DNA of 64,000 bases from Parahoeflea alexandrii (GCF_027214025.1 NZ_JAPWHB010000002.1:434001-498000); one strand, 5' to 3'; counted from the first letter of the stretch, positions 16,967 through 26,199 are shown. Notes: a model not told the origin generated them from the sequence alone. Numbers and translations are program-made.

Positions 16967-18544
16967 ATGGCAGATTATGACCACATCATCGTGGGCAGCG
17001 GCATCAACGCGCTCATTGCCGCGGCCATGCTTTCCTCGAAAGGGAAACGCGTGCTGGTTCTCGAACGCAGCGACCGCTTCGGCGGTTGCATGCGCACCGA
17101 GGAAATCACCCTGCCGGGGTTCCACCATGACGTCATGGCGGCAACCTTCGTGCTCTTCCTCACCTCCCCCGCCCATGCCGCGCTCGGACCTGATCTGGCG
17201 CGGCATGGACTGGAGTTCTGCCATACGCCGCACCCGACTGCCGTGCTGAGGCCCGACGGCTCCTCGCTGGTCCTGACCACCGACCGGGCGGCCAATATCA
17301 AGACTTTCAACGCGCTCTCGGCAGGCGATGGCGACCGTCACGGCGCCGATGTCGGCGCGATCGAGGCCGATGCGCCCTTTCTGTTTGCCCTGCTCGGCGG
17401 CGAATTGTGGAGCTGGCCAACCGCCAAGCTGCTGATCCAGCAGGCCTGGAAGCGCGGTCTCCGCGGCCTCGCCGCCTGGATGGGAGAGGCCCTGCGCCCG
17501 ATCCGGGCCTGGCTCGAACCAAATTACACCTCCGGCCTCGTTCAGGCGCTCTGGGCGCCCTGGGCGCTGCACACCGGACTGACGACCGAATCCGCCTATG
17601 GCGGCCAGATGGGCAAGGTCATTGCCTTCGCGCTCGAAGCCGCCGGCGCGCCGGTGGTCAAGGGCGGCGCCGGTCAGGCCGTCGAAGCCTTCAAACGTCT
17701 GATCGAGGAAAAGGGCGGCGAACTGCGCAGCGGCGCCGATGTCGACAAGATACTGGTGCAGAACGGCAAGGCAACAGGCGTCCGGCTCGCCGACGGCTCC
17801 GACATCGCCGCATCGCATGTTATCTGCTCGGTCGCGCCGGGACAGCTCTACAACAGGCTTCTGCGCGAAGAGACGGCAAAGCTGCCGCAGGAAGTTAAAT
17901 CGGGCCTGAGCCAATTCCGCCACGGCCGCGGCAATTTCCAGCTGCATTACGCCATCGACGGACCGATCCGCTGGAAAACCCAGGGCCTTGAAGACGTCGC
18001 TCTGATCCACCTGGCCGAGAGCATCGATTCCGTATCCAAATCCTCCAACGAGGCCGAGCGCGGCATGCTGCCGGTGACGCCGACCATCTGCGTCGGCCAG
18101 CCGCACCGGCTTGATCCGTCCCGCTGCCCGGAGGGCAAGTCGATCCTCTGGCTGCAGATCCCGGATGCGCCCCGCGCCATCAAGGGCGACGCCGCCGGCG
18201 AGATCGCGACCGATGGCGTCTGGAGCGAGGCCACGCGCGAAGCCTTCGCCGACCGCATCGAAGCGATTCTCGCCGCCCATATCGAGGGTTTCGGCGACAG
18301 CGTCCTCGCCCGCAAGGCCTATTCGCCGGCTGATCTCGAAACCATGAACATCAATCTGGTTGGCGGCGACCCCTATGGCGGCTCCTGTGCGCTCGACCAG
18401 TTCTTCATCTGGCGGCCCTTCTCCCAGTCGGTGAACAATGCGACCGCGCTTCCCAACCTGCATCATATCGGTGCCTCGACGCATCCGGGTCCCGGACTCG
18501 GCGGCGGTTCGGGCTTCCTTCTGGCAAAGAGGTTGGGCGGATGA
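16967..18544 (+). CDS. NAD(P)/FAD-dependent oxidoreductase, phytoene-desaturase/PYROXD2-like (copy B)
   Basis: A 525-residue paralogue of the protein at 14437-16011. It shares the N-terminal IIVGSGINALIAAAML motif, a PGFHHD segment at the same position (PGFRHD in copy A), the NLVGGDPYGGS/NLVGGDQVAGS block near the C-terminus and a final Gly-rich HPGPGLGGGSG. The two copies head or nearly head opposite operons, suggesting two related oxidations or a heteromeric enzyme. The gene ends in an ATGA overlap with marR. Function is unknown beyond FAD-dependent oxidoreduction. Confidence 0.8.
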   Translation: MADYDHIIVGSGINALIAAAMLSSKGKRVLVLERSDRFGGCMRTEEITLPGFHHDVMAATFVLFLTSPAHAALGPDLARHGLEFCHTPHPTAVLRPDGSSLVLTTDRAANIKTFNALSAGDGDRHGADVGAIEADAPFLFALLGGELWSWPTAKLLIQQAWKRGLRGLAAWMGEALRPIRAWLEPNYTSGLVQALWAPWALHTGLTTESAYGGQMGKVIAFALEAAGAPVVKGGAGQAVEAFKRLIEEKGGELRSGADVDKILVQNGKATGVRLADGSDIAASHVICSVAPGQLYNRLLREETAKLPQEVKSGLSQFRHGRGNFQLHYAIDGPIRWKTQGLEDVALIHLAESIDSVSKSSNEAERGMLPVTPTICVGQPHRLDPSRCPEGKSILWLQIPDAPRAIKGDAAGEIATDGVWSEATREAFADRIEAILAAHIEGFGDSVLARKAYSPADLETMNINLVGGDPYGGSCALDQFFIWRPFSQSVNNATALPNLHHIGASTHPGPGLGGGSGFLLAKRLGG

Positions 18545-19032
18545 ACGAGGCCAAAGCCCCGGAGACTGAAAAGTCCGAACCGATTCAGCGGCTGGGCGAG
18601 ATCGGTCTGTCCAATTTCGCGCCTTACCTGATGAACCGGATCATGGGCCGCTACAATGCCGATCTGCGGCAGGAAATGACCGGTCTCGGGCTGACCACGC
18701 CAAAGATGCGCGCGCTTGCGGTTCTCTCGGTTATCGATGACCTGCCGATCAGCGACCTTGCGGTCTATGCCGTGGTTGAACAGTCGACACTGAGCCGCGC
18801 CCTCGATCAGCTTGCATCCGACGGTCTTGTCCGGCGCGGACCCGATCCCAATGACAGCCGGGTGACACGTATCGGCATCACCGGGACGGGTCGCGCGGCA
18901 CTCGACCAGCTCTGGCCCTCGATGGCCCGGGTCTATGCGCAGATGTTCAAGGACATCCCGGACGAAGAGCGCCAGGCCTTCGTCACCACCTTGCAGAAAA
19001 TGCTCAAGAACATCCGCAAGCACGATTTCTAA
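18541..19032 (+). CDS. MarR family transcriptional regulator
   Basis: A 163-residue MarR/winged-helix protein. The HTH covers ISDLAVYAVVEQSTLSRALD, with the wing PDPNDSRVTRIGIT. It is translationally coupled to the FAD oxidoreductase by an ATGA overlap. It is the likely regulator of the divergent operons through the AT-rich region at 16012-16147, and may sense an aromatic intermediate or its CoA ester. It is not closely similar to the MarR at 4222-4722, so the two aromatic segments appear separately controlled. Confidence 0.85.
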   Translation: MNEAKAPETEKSEPIQRLGEIGLSNFAPYLMNRIMGRYNADLRQEMTGLGLTTPKMRALAVLSVIDDLPISDLAVYAVVEQSTLSRALDQLASDGLVRRGPDPNDSRVTRIGITGTGRAALDQLWPSMARVYAQMFKDIPDEERQAFVTTLQKMLKNIRKHDF

Positions 19033-19050
19033 TGACGGGAAAGACACAGC

Positions 19051-21198
19051 ATGGCTGAACGCTCATTCGCCAAGGAAGTCCAGAAACTCAAGGTCGGGGA
19101 AGGTGAAACCTTTTCCGGCGAGGGCATTCTGGCGCTGACAAAAGCGCTTCTGGAAGCCGGCGTCGGCTATGTCGGCGGCTATCAGGGCGCGCCGATCAGC
19201 CACCTGATGGACGTGCTCGCCGATGCCGAGGAAATCCTCACAGAACTCGGCGTGCGCTACGAGGCCAATGCCTCCGAAGCGGCAGCCGCAGCGATGCTGG
19301 CGGCCTCCGTGCATTACCCGATCCGCGGCGCGGTCACCTTCAAGGGACCGGTCGGTGTCAATGTCGCCTCCGATGCGCTGGCCAACCTCTCTTCTTCTGG
19401 CGTCACCGGCGGCGCTCTGGTGATCATCGGCGAGGATTACGGCGAAGGCTCCTCGATCATGCAGGAGCGCAGCCATGCCTTCGCCATGAAATCGCAGATG
19501 TGGCTGCTCGATCCGCGGCCCAACCTGCCCTCCATCGTCCAGTCCGTGCACCAGGGGTTCGAGCTCTCGGAAGCCACCAACACCCCTGTCATGCTGATGG
19601 TCCGCATCCGCTCCTGCCATGTCACCGGCAGTTTTGCGGCCAAGGACAACAAGCGTCCGCCCTTTACCGTCAAGGATGCGCTGGCCAATCCGCGTAGCGA
19701 CTATGCCCGCGTCGTGCTGCCGCCGATGTCCTACATGCAGGAACACGACAAGATCAACAACCGCTGGCCGGCGGCGCAGAAGTTCATCGTCGAGCACAAG
19801 CTCAACGAGATGTTCGGCCCGAAGGAAGCCCCCGTCGGTATCGTGCTGCAGGGCGGCATGTACAATGGCGTGATCCGCGCGCTGCAGCGCCTCGGTCTCG
19901 CCGACATCCATGGCGATACCGAGATCCCGCTCTACGTGCTCAATGTCACCTACCCGCTGGTCAATGACGAGTTCTTCGAATTCTGCGAAGGCAAGTCCTC
20001 GGTGCTGGTGGTCGAGGAAGGTCAGCCGGAATTCATCGAGCAGGCCCTGGGATCAGCGCTTTACCGCGCCGGAAAGAGCATCAGCCTGCACGGCAAGGAC
20101 ATGCTGCCGATGGCCGGCGAATACACCGGCCAGATCATGCTCGACGGCATCGAGGCCTTCCTGAAAAAGGCTGCCCCCGAATTGCTGCCGGCCCGCCTGC
20201 GCGCACCCAACTCCGAAGAGAAGCCGGCGCTGCCCGACCTTTCCAAGACGGTCCCGATCCGTCCGCCCGGGTTCTGCACCGGCTGCCCGGAGCGCCCGAT
20301 CTTCGCCGCCCTGAAAATGACCGAGCAGGAATTCGGCAAGCACCAGATCGCCGGCGACATCGGCTGCCACCTGTTCGCCAGCCTTCCGCCTTTCGAAATC
20401 GGCGGCTCGACCATGGGCTACGGCCTCGGCCCGGCCTCCAACGCCGCCTTCGACGGCGGCGGCGACAAGCGCTCTATCTCGATCCTTGGCGATGGAGGTT
20501 TCTGGCACAACGGCCTGTCGTCATCGATCGGCAACGCGGTCTACAACAAGTCCGACGGCGTCATCGTCATCGTCGACAATTTCTATTCCGCCGCCACCGG
20601 TGGCCAGGACATTCTTTCCTCGCGCGCCGACAACCCCAGCAAGGCCACCGGCCACCCGATCGCAGATGCTGTTAAAGGCGTGGGCGTCAAATGGGTCCGC
20701 CAGATCGACCGCACCTATGATGTGCCGAAGATGCGCGAGATCCTGAAAGAGGCGCTGACCACCGACCATGTCGGACCCAAGGTCATCGTCGCCTCGTCGG
20801 AATGCATGCTCAACAAGCAGCGCCGCGAAAAGCCGCTGATGAACAAGGCGATCAAGGAAGGTCGCCGGGTCGAAAAGCCGCGCTTTGGCGTCGACGAGGA
20901 CATCTGCACCGGCGATCACGCCTGCATCCGGCTGTCGGGCTGTCCGTCGCTGTCGCTCAAGAAACTCGACGATCCGCTGAGGGACGACCCGGTCGCCAGC
21001 ATCGACCAGAGCTGCGTCGGCTGCGGCAATTGTGGCGAAGTCGCAGATGCCGCGGTGCTGTGCCCGTCCTTCTTCCGTGCCGATGTCGTGCACAATCCGG
21101 GCTGGCTCGAACGCACGCTCGGCTCATTCACCAGCCGCACCATCGCCTGGCTGCAAAACCGCCGCTCCCGCGGCCGCATCGAATTCGTCCGGACCTGA
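19051..21198 (+). CDS. iorA: Indolepyruvate ferredoxin oxidoreductase, alpha subunit
   Basis: A 715-residue thiamine-diphosphate enzyme subunit. The N-terminal pyrimidine-binding domain contains YVGGYQGAPISHLMD; the ThDP domain has FCTGCPERPIF and GDGGFWHNGL followed by IVDNFYSAATGGQD. At the C-terminus lie two Fe-S motifs: CTGDHAC (C619, D622, C625) and CVGCGNCGEV. The first has Asp where CxxCxxC ferredoxins have Cys. IorAB oxidatively decarboxylates arylpyruvates such as indolepyruvate to aryl-acetyl-CoA, passing electrons to ferredoxin. Four bases separate it from iorB. The electron acceptor gene is not in the window. Confidence 0.85.
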   Translation: MAERSFAKEVQKLKVGEGETFSGEGILALTKALLEAGVGYVGGYQGAPISHLMDVLADAEEILTELGVRYEANASEAAAAAMLAASVHYPIRGAVTFKGPVGVNVASDALANLSSSGVTGGALVIIGEDYGEGSSIMQERSHAFAMKSQMWLLDPRPNLPSIVQSVHQGFELSEATNTPVMLMVRIRSCHVTGSFAAKDNKRPPFTVKDALANPRSDYARVVLPPMSYMQEHDKINNRWPAAQKFIVEHKLNEMFGPKEAPVGIVLQGGMYNGVIRALQRLGLADIHGDTEIPLYVLNVTYPLVNDEFFEFCEGKSSVLVVEEGQPEFIEQALGSALYRAGKSISLHGKDMLPMAGEYTGQIMLDGIEAFLKKAAPELLPARLRAPNSEEKPALPDLSKTVPIRPPGFCTGCPERPIFAALKMTEQEFGKHQIAGDIGCHLFASLPPFEIGGSTMGYGLGPASNAAFDGGGDKRSISILGDGGFWHNGLSSSIGNAVYNKSDGVIVIVDNFYSAATGGQDILSSRADNPSKATGHPIADAVKGVGVKWVRQIDRTYDVPKMREILKEALTTDHVGPKVIVASSECMLNKQRREKPLMNKAIKEGRRVEKPRFGVDEDICTGDHACIRLSGCPSLSLKKLDDPLRDDPVASIDQSCVGCGNCGEVADAAVLCPSFFRADVVHNPGWLERTLGSFTSRTIAWLQNRRSRGRIEFVRT

Positions 21199-21201
21199 TT
21201 A

Positions 21202-22785
21202 ATGGCAAGCAAGACCCAAACAGCACTGCAATCCAAGGCCCACGACCCGGCGCTGGATCAGATCATCAAGCTGGCGATCATGGCCGTCGGCGGTCAGGGC
21301 GGCGGCGTTCTCACCAACTGGATCGAGGATTGTGCCCACCGTAATGGTTATGTGGTGCAGGCGACCTCGGTGGCGGGTGTCGCCCAGCGCACAGGCGCCA
21401 CGATCTATTACATGGAAATGGCGCCGGCGCAGGAACGCGCTCCAGTATTTTCTCTTCTGCCGGCCGCAGGCGACGTCGACATTCTGGTCGCCGCCGAGAT
21501 GATGGAGGCCGGCCGCGCCATCATGCGCGGTTTCGTCACCCCCGACCGCACGACATTGATCGCGTCTTCGCACCGGGCTCTCGCGGTCTCGGAAAAGACC
21601 GTGCCCGGCGACGGCATCGCCGATTCCGAGGAAGTGATCGCCGCAGCTGAAATCGCCGCACAGCGCTTCATCGCCTTCGACATGGAGAAGATGGCGGTCG
21701 ACGCCGGCTCGATGATTTCAGCCAGCCTGTTCGGCGCGCTTGCCGGTTCCGGCGCGCTGCCTTTCGAGCGCGAAAGTTTCGAAGCCGCGATCAAGGCGTC
21801 CGGGCGCGGCGTTGAGGCCAGTCTTCGCGCTTTCGCAGCCAGCTTCGACGCCGCCACCGGCGGCAAGATCGAACGACCACAGTCCGGCCAGGCCAAGCTC
21901 CCCGCTGCCAATACGCCGGCGGGACCGAAGCATCTGGTCGAACATTGGTCAAAGCTCGAAGCCCGTGCCGCGGCCATGCCCGAGGCGGCCCGCGACATGG
22001 CGCTCACCGGGCTTCGCGCGGTGGTTGACTTCCAGGACCTCGACTATGGCGCGGAATATCTCGACCGGCTTGAACAGGTGCTCGCCCAGGATGACCCGGC
22101 CAAGGGATACGAACTGACCCGCGAAGCCGCCAAATATATCGCCAAGGCGATGGCCTATGACGACGTCTTCCGCGTCGCAGACCTCAAGACCCGCGGCAGC
22201 CGCTTTGCCCGCGTTCGCTCAGAGATCGGCCCGGCCAAGGGCGCGCAGATGAAGCTGACCGAATTCATGCATCCCCGCGCCGAGGAAATCGTCGGCATGA
22301 TGCCCTCGAGCCTCGGCCGCAGGCTTTCGAAGAGCGAGAGCAGCATGCGGCTGATCGATCGCTTGTTCAACAAGGGTCGCAGGCTCAGGACCGACCGCCT
22401 TCTTCCCTTCGCCCAACTCTATGTGCTTGGCGGACTGCGCAAGTACCGGCGCGGCACCTTACGTCACGCCATCGAGAAGCAGCACATGGAAGCCTGGCTC
22501 GACAAGGCCATGACCTACCGCAAGATCGGCTATGCGCTCGGCGTCGAAACCCTGCGCAACCGCCGCCTGGTCAAGGGGTACTCCGACACCCATGCGCGCG
22601 GCCTGTCGAAGTTTGATCGGGTCATGGATGGCGTCGCCCTGCTCGCTGGCCGGGACGATGCAGCGCACTGGTGCAAGCTTTTGCGCGAGGCCGCACTGGC
22701 CGACGAAAAGGGCGACCAGCTGGAAGGCGCGCTCAAGACCGTGCGGTCCTTTGCCGAACCGCGTGAAACCGCGCTTCCCAACTGA
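21202..22785 (+). CDS. iorB: Indolepyruvate ferredoxin oxidoreductase, beta subunit with C-terminal extension
   Basis: A 527-residue subunit. Residues of about 20-210 form the pyruvate:ferredoxin oxidoreductase gamma-type domain (AIMAVGGQGGGVLTNW, VAGVAQRTGAT). The archaeal beta subunit is only about 200 residues; here roughly 300 further residues follow, helical and charged (for example KYIAKAMAYDDVFRVADLK), a conserved extension of proteobacterial relatives with unknown role. It follows iorA directly and ends the rightward operon. The CoA-forming arylpyruvate oxidation role is inferred from the family. Confidence 0.83.
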   Translation: MASKTQTALQSKAHDPALDQIIKLAIMAVGGQGGGVLTNWIEDCAHRNGYVVQATSVAGVAQRTGATIYYMEMAPAQERAPVFSLLPAAGDVDILVAAEMMEAGRAIMRGFVTPDRTTLIASSHRALAVSEKTVPGDGIADSEEVIAAAEIAAQRFIAFDMEKMAVDAGSMISASLFGALAGSGALPFERESFEAAIKASGRGVEASLRAFAASFDAATGGKIERPQSGQAKLPAANTPAGPKHLVEHWSKLEARAAAMPEAARDMALTGLRAVVDFQDLDYGAEYLDRLEQVLAQDDPAKGYELTREAAKYIAKAMAYDDVFRVADLKTRGSRFARVRSEIGPAKGAQMKLTEFMHPRAEEIVGMMPSSLGRRLSKSESSMRLIDRLFNKGRRLRTDRLLPFAQLYVLGGLRKYRRGTLRHAIEKQHMEAWLDKAMTYRKIGYALGVETLRNRRLVKGYSDTHARGLSKFDRVMDGVALLAGRDDAAHWCKLLREAALADEKGDQLEGALKTVRSFAEPRETALPN

Positions 22786-23076
22786 TCCCGTGGCCGGAAT
22801 GCGTCGCGGATCATCGTCCGCAGTCGACAGTCGGAAAGGAGCATCTGCGCCTGAATGGTTCAGGAAGGGCGGCACGACTGCCCTTGCAACTCCTAACCGA
22901 TCTGGAGAACGTGTGAGAGGCCTGCCAATGCGGCCGCATGGGGGACTGCAACCGGGACAGCCCGTCCAACCGCGAGTCGTCGTGATCTGAACAGGCCGGA
23001 TCGGAAATCCGTGCTACGGCACGGTCAACGACCTGTGCGTCGTCTGTGACTTCGTTGCTGGATAAAGAGATCAGGC
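22786..23076. other. Intergenic gap between iorB and the LysR gene
   Basis: No open reading frame here looks coding. The only marked feature is a 12-base palindrome ATGCGGCCGCAT at 22928-22939. No U-tailed hairpin was seen after iorB. The last part should contain the promoter of the LysR gene, but no clear -35/-10 pair stands out. Confidence 0.5.
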
Positions 23077-23991
23077 ATGAGCCGAAAATTGCCGCCACTC
23101 AACTGGCTCCGCGCCTTTGAAGCTTCCGCGCGGCGCTTGAGCTTCACCCAGGCCGCAGTCGAGCTGAACCTGACGCAGGCGGCGATATCCAAGCAGGTGA
23201 AGCTGCTTGAACTCTATCTGCGCGAACAATTGTTCATCAGAAACCCCCGCAGCCTCGAACTGACCAAGACGGGCGAGGCCTATCTTCCCAAGGTTCGCGA
23301 CAGTTTTGACCGGCTTGCTGCTGGCACCAACGAAGTGTTCGGCCGCCGCCGCAGCGAGATGCTGACAATCCGCTGCCTGGTCGGATTTTCGATCAACTGG
23401 CTGGCGCCAAGGCTGCCCAGGTTCATGGCGCGCCACCCCGGAGTGACCATCCGGATCATTTCCAGTGTCTGGGGCGATGAATTCGAAAAGGAGCAATTCG
23501 ATTTCGACATCCGCTATGGCGCGGGCAACTGGCCCGGCCTGAACGCCGAGCGCCTGACCTGGGAGACGATCACGCCGGTGTGCAGCCCCGCCTTGCTTGA
23601 AGGTGAAAACCCCATCCGCAAGCCGGAGGATCTGGCAAATCACGCGCTGCTGCACGTGCTCGGCTATGAGGAGGGCTGGGGATTGTGGCTCAACGCGGCA
23701 GGCGTGGGCGTCGAGATCGACAAGGGCCTCGGCCTGCATTTCGACACATCGCTGATTGCCTTCGAGGTCGCTGCGAAAGGCGCAGGCGTTGCCTTGGGCC
23801 GCTCATCGATGACTGAAGAGGACCTAGCATCGGGCCGCCTGATCGCGCCTTTCGACCTGGCTGTCCCGGTCGACGAGGCGTTCCACCTGATTGCAAACTA
23901 CGACGAGACCGCCCACCCCGACGCCGGACTGTTCCGCGACTGGCTGCTAGAAGAAGCCGGTCTTGCCAGGCACCCACATTTCCGTTCATAA
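23077..23991 (+). CDS. LysR family transcriptional regulator (GcvA-like)
   Basis: A 304-residue LTTR. The N-terminal HTH contains FTQAAVELNLTQAAISKQVK, typical of the GcvA/AmpR subgroup that starts with PLNWLRAFEA. The effector domain follows from about residue 95. It is transcribed toward a PACE efflux gene and away from iorAB, with no obviously divergent partner. Its target could be the efflux gene, iorAB or a distant locus; the sequence does not decide. Confidence 0.85.
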   Translation: MSRKLPPLNWLRAFEASARRLSFTQAAVELNLTQAAISKQVKLLELYLREQLFIRNPRSLELTKTGEAYLPKVRDSFDRLAAGTNEVFGRRRSEMLTIRCLVGFSINWLAPRLPRFMARHPGVTIRIISSVWGDEFEKEQFDFDIRYGAGNWPGLNAERLTWETITPVCSPALLEGENPIRKPEDLANHALLHVLGYEEGWGLWLNAAGVGVEIDKGLGLHFDTSLIAFEVAAKGAGVALGRSSMTEEDLASGRLIAPFDLAVPVDEAFHLIANYDETAHPDAGLFRDWLLEEAGLARHPHFRS

Positions 23992-24068
23992 CCCTGTCAA
24001 GCGAGGACGACCTCCCCCATCCGGGAAAATTGTGGCCGGGACGACCCGACGAGGAGCTGGGGATCTCC

Positions 24069-24494
24069 ATGCGAACCACAAAAGACAGAATCCGCCACGC
24101 GCTGAGTTTCGAAATCATCGCGCTGCTTCTGGTCACGCCGCTTGGCGCCTGGGCCTTCGACATGCCTGCCGGCCATGTCGGGGTTGTCGCCGTGGTCGGC
24201 GCCACGATCGCCACCGGCTGGAACTATCTCTACAATCTTCTGTTCGACCACGCCCTGCTGCGGATTGCCGGGCATGTCAGCAAGAGCATCGCCGTCAGGA
24301 TTCTCCATGCCTTCCTCTTTGAAGGCGGATTGCTTCTGATCCTGCTGCCGTTCATCGCCTGGTATCTCGGCGTCAGCCTGATCGAGGCTTTCCTGATGGA
24401 CGTGTCGTTTGCGGCATTCTACCTGGTCTACACATTCGCGTTCAATTGGCTCTACGACCTGGTCTTCCCCATACCGGCAGCGTCTCAACCGTAG
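24069..24494 (+). CDS. PACE family multidrug efflux protein (AceI-like)
   Basis: A 141-residue membrane protein with four hydrophobic segments arranged as a tandem pair of bacterial transmembrane pair domains. Signatures include DRIRHALSFEIIALLL, ATGWNYLYNLLFDHALLR, HAFLFEGGLLL and FNWLYDLVFPIP, all characteristic of PACE proteins that export chlorhexidine, acriflavine or short diamines by proton exchange. The Glu of FEIIALL corresponds to the conserved acidic residue in helix 1. The start at 24069 excludes a charged 13-residue extension without family similarity. It lies 77 bases downstream of the LysR gene, which may regulate it. Confidence 0.85.
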   Translation: MRTTKDRIRHALSFEIIALLLVTPLGAWAFDMPAGHVGVVAVVGATIATGWNYLYNLLFDHALLRIAGHVSKSIAVRILHAFLFEGGLLLILLPFIAWYLGVSLIEAFLMDVSFAAFYLVYTFAFNWLYDLVFPIPAASQP

Positions 24495-24541
24495 AGCCGC
24501 CGCACCGCGGCGACGCGGCCGGGGCCGGTCTGGAAACGGGA

Positions 24542-24567
24542 ACGGCCGCGGATCACTCCGCGGCCGT
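24542..24567. terminator. Bidirectional hairpin between convergent genes
   Basis: A perfect 10-base stem ACGGCCGCGG/CCGCGGCCGT encloses a 6-base loop. It lies between the convergent ends of the PACE gene (24494) and the binding-protein gene (24592). The T-tails are poor (CTCTT on the plus side), but position and stability favour a shared terminator. Confidence 0.65.
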
Positions 24568-24591
24568 CTCTTGGCAAATCTGTGCCTAGGA

Positions 24592-26199
24592 TCAGGCGAA
24601 CCACCAGCGCTCGGCGACCTTGTTGCCATCGCTCTGCCAGTTGGCGGCAACCTTGTCGTCATGCACAAGCGCCTTGGAATGGGCATGGATGAAGTTCGCC
24701 CACATGCCGACAATGGCGCCGCCATCGTCCTGCAACAGCCGCTGCGCTTCCCAGTACTGGTCCTTGCGCTTGGCGTCGTCGGTTTCGGATCGAGCCATGA
24801 CAACAAGCTCGTTGAACTTTTCGGCGGCCGCACCTTCCTTCCAGGCAGTGTCGTTCCACTCGGTGTCGTTCGTGTAGGCGGACGAATACATCCAGTCCTG
24901 GGTCGGACGGCCACCCCAGTAGCATGCCGACCAGGCCTTCTTGTTCCACACGTTCGACCAGTAGCCGTCGGAGGGTTCGCGCACGATCTCGATATCGATC
25001 CCGGCTTCCTTGGCCGATGCCGCGATCAACTGCACGGCGTCCATGGCGCCGGCAAAGGCTGCATCGGAAGCCGACAGCTGGATCGGGCCGGAATGGCCGG
25101 ACTTCTTGTAGTGTTCGGCTGCCTTTTCCGGATTGAACTCATGCACCGGCAGTTCGGTGTTGAAATACGGCATCGACTCATTGACCGGCACGTCGTTGCC
25201 GGCCTTGCCGTGGCCGAGAAGGATCTTGTCGACCAGTTCCTGCCGCTTGATGGCGTATTTGAGCGCCATGCGCAGGTCGTAATTGTCGAACGGCGCCATG
25301 TTGACCCGCATCGGGAAGGTGAAATGCTGTGTACCGGTGGTCTCGAAGATCTGAACAGTCGGCACACGGCCGAGCAGCGCCACGGTCTTCGGATCGACGT
25401 TGTCGATGAAATCGACGTCGCCGTTCATGACTGCGTTCTGGCGTGCGGTGGTGTCGAGCAGCGTGATGAACTCGCATTCATCGAAATGCGCGCGGCCTTC
25501 CTTGAAGAAGTTCGGGTTGCGCTTGGCCGTCGTGCGGACCCCCGGCTCGAATGTTTCGATGATGTATCCGCCGGTGCCGACCGGGCTGTTCGGGTCCTCG
25601 ATCTTGCCGTTGGTCGAGGGCATGATCATGATGTGGTAGTCCGACACGATGAACGGGAAGTCGGCATTGCCGCCGCTCAGTTCGAAGATCACGCGGTTGT
25701 CGCCGTCCTTCTTGATATCGGTGACGCCGCCCAGCAGGCCCTTGGCTGCGGACTTCGAATTCTCGTCGCGGTGGTAATTGAAGGTGGCGATCACGTCATC
25801 GGCGGTCATGGTCTTGCCGTTGTGGAATTCCACGCCCTTGCGCAGGTCGAAGATCCAGGTCTTGGCGCCGTTCGCCGGCTCGAAGCTCTCGGCCAGTTCG
25901 GGAACCAGAACGCCCTCGTTGCTGATTTCGGTAAGCTGGTTGCCGCGCGCGTAGTTGATCGCCTGCGTCATGCCGTGTTCCGAGGTGCCTGCGTCAAGCG
26001 TGTCGGTGGTCGATCCATAGGACGAACCGAGGCGAAGCTTTCCGCCCTTCTTTGGCGTCGCCGCAAGCACATCGGTCGCAAGCGTCAATGCCGATGGCAC
26101 GGCGAGGCCGGCCGCAATGGCGGCCTTGATGAACTGGCGGCGATCGATCTGGCCTTCGCTGAGCCAGCGCGCCTGCTTCTTCAGATATTCGTCTCTCAT
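24592..26199 (-). CDS. ABC transporter substrate-binding protein (SBP family 5), second system, Tat-exported
   Basis: A 535-residue family-5 binding protein. After an N-terminal extension comes the twin-arginine motif DRRQFIKAAIAAGLAV, with cleavage probably after TDVLA. WIFDLRKGVEFHNGKTMTADDV is the family core. The start at 26199 has GGAGG upstream. Its gene points away from the permease genes at 26606-28503, an unusual but workable arrangement for one importer. The ligand is unknown; a Trp/Tyr-rich C-terminal lobe (WSACYWGGRPTQDWMYSS) suggests an aromatic or bulky solute. Confidence 0.87.
   Translation of the reverse strand: MRDEYLKKQARWLSEGQIDRRQFIKAAIAAGLAVPSALTLATDVLAATPKKGGKLRLGSSYGSTTDTLDAGTSEHGMTQAINYARGNQLTEISNEGVLVPELAESFEPANGAKTWIFDLRKGVEFHNGKTMTADDVIATFNYHRDENSKSAAKGLLGGVTDIKKDGDNRVIFELSGGNADFPFIVSDYHIMIMPSTNGKIEDPNSPVGTGGYIIETFEPGVRTTAKRNPNFFKEGRAHFDECEFITLLDTTARQNAVMNGDVDFIDNVDPKTVALLGRVPTVQIFETTGTQHFTFPMRVNMAPFDNYDLRMALKYAIKRQELVDKILLGHGKAGNDVPVNESMPYFNTELPVHEFNPEKAAEHYKKSGHSGPIQLSASDAAFAGAMDAVQLIAASAKEAGIDIEIVREPSDGYWSNVWNKKAWSACYWGGRPTQDWMYSSAYTNDTEWNDTAWKEGAAAEKFNELVVMARSETDDAKRKDQYWEAQRLLQDDGGAIVGMWANFIHAHSKALVHDDKVAANWQSDGNKVAERWWFA

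Noticed and set aside
16142-18484. A 780-codon open frame on the minus strand opposite the cyclase and FAD oxidoreductase genes
   Set aside because: It is antisense to two well-supported genes, its translation is rich in Arg, Gly and Ala without domain motifs, and such frames are common opposite GC-rich genes.
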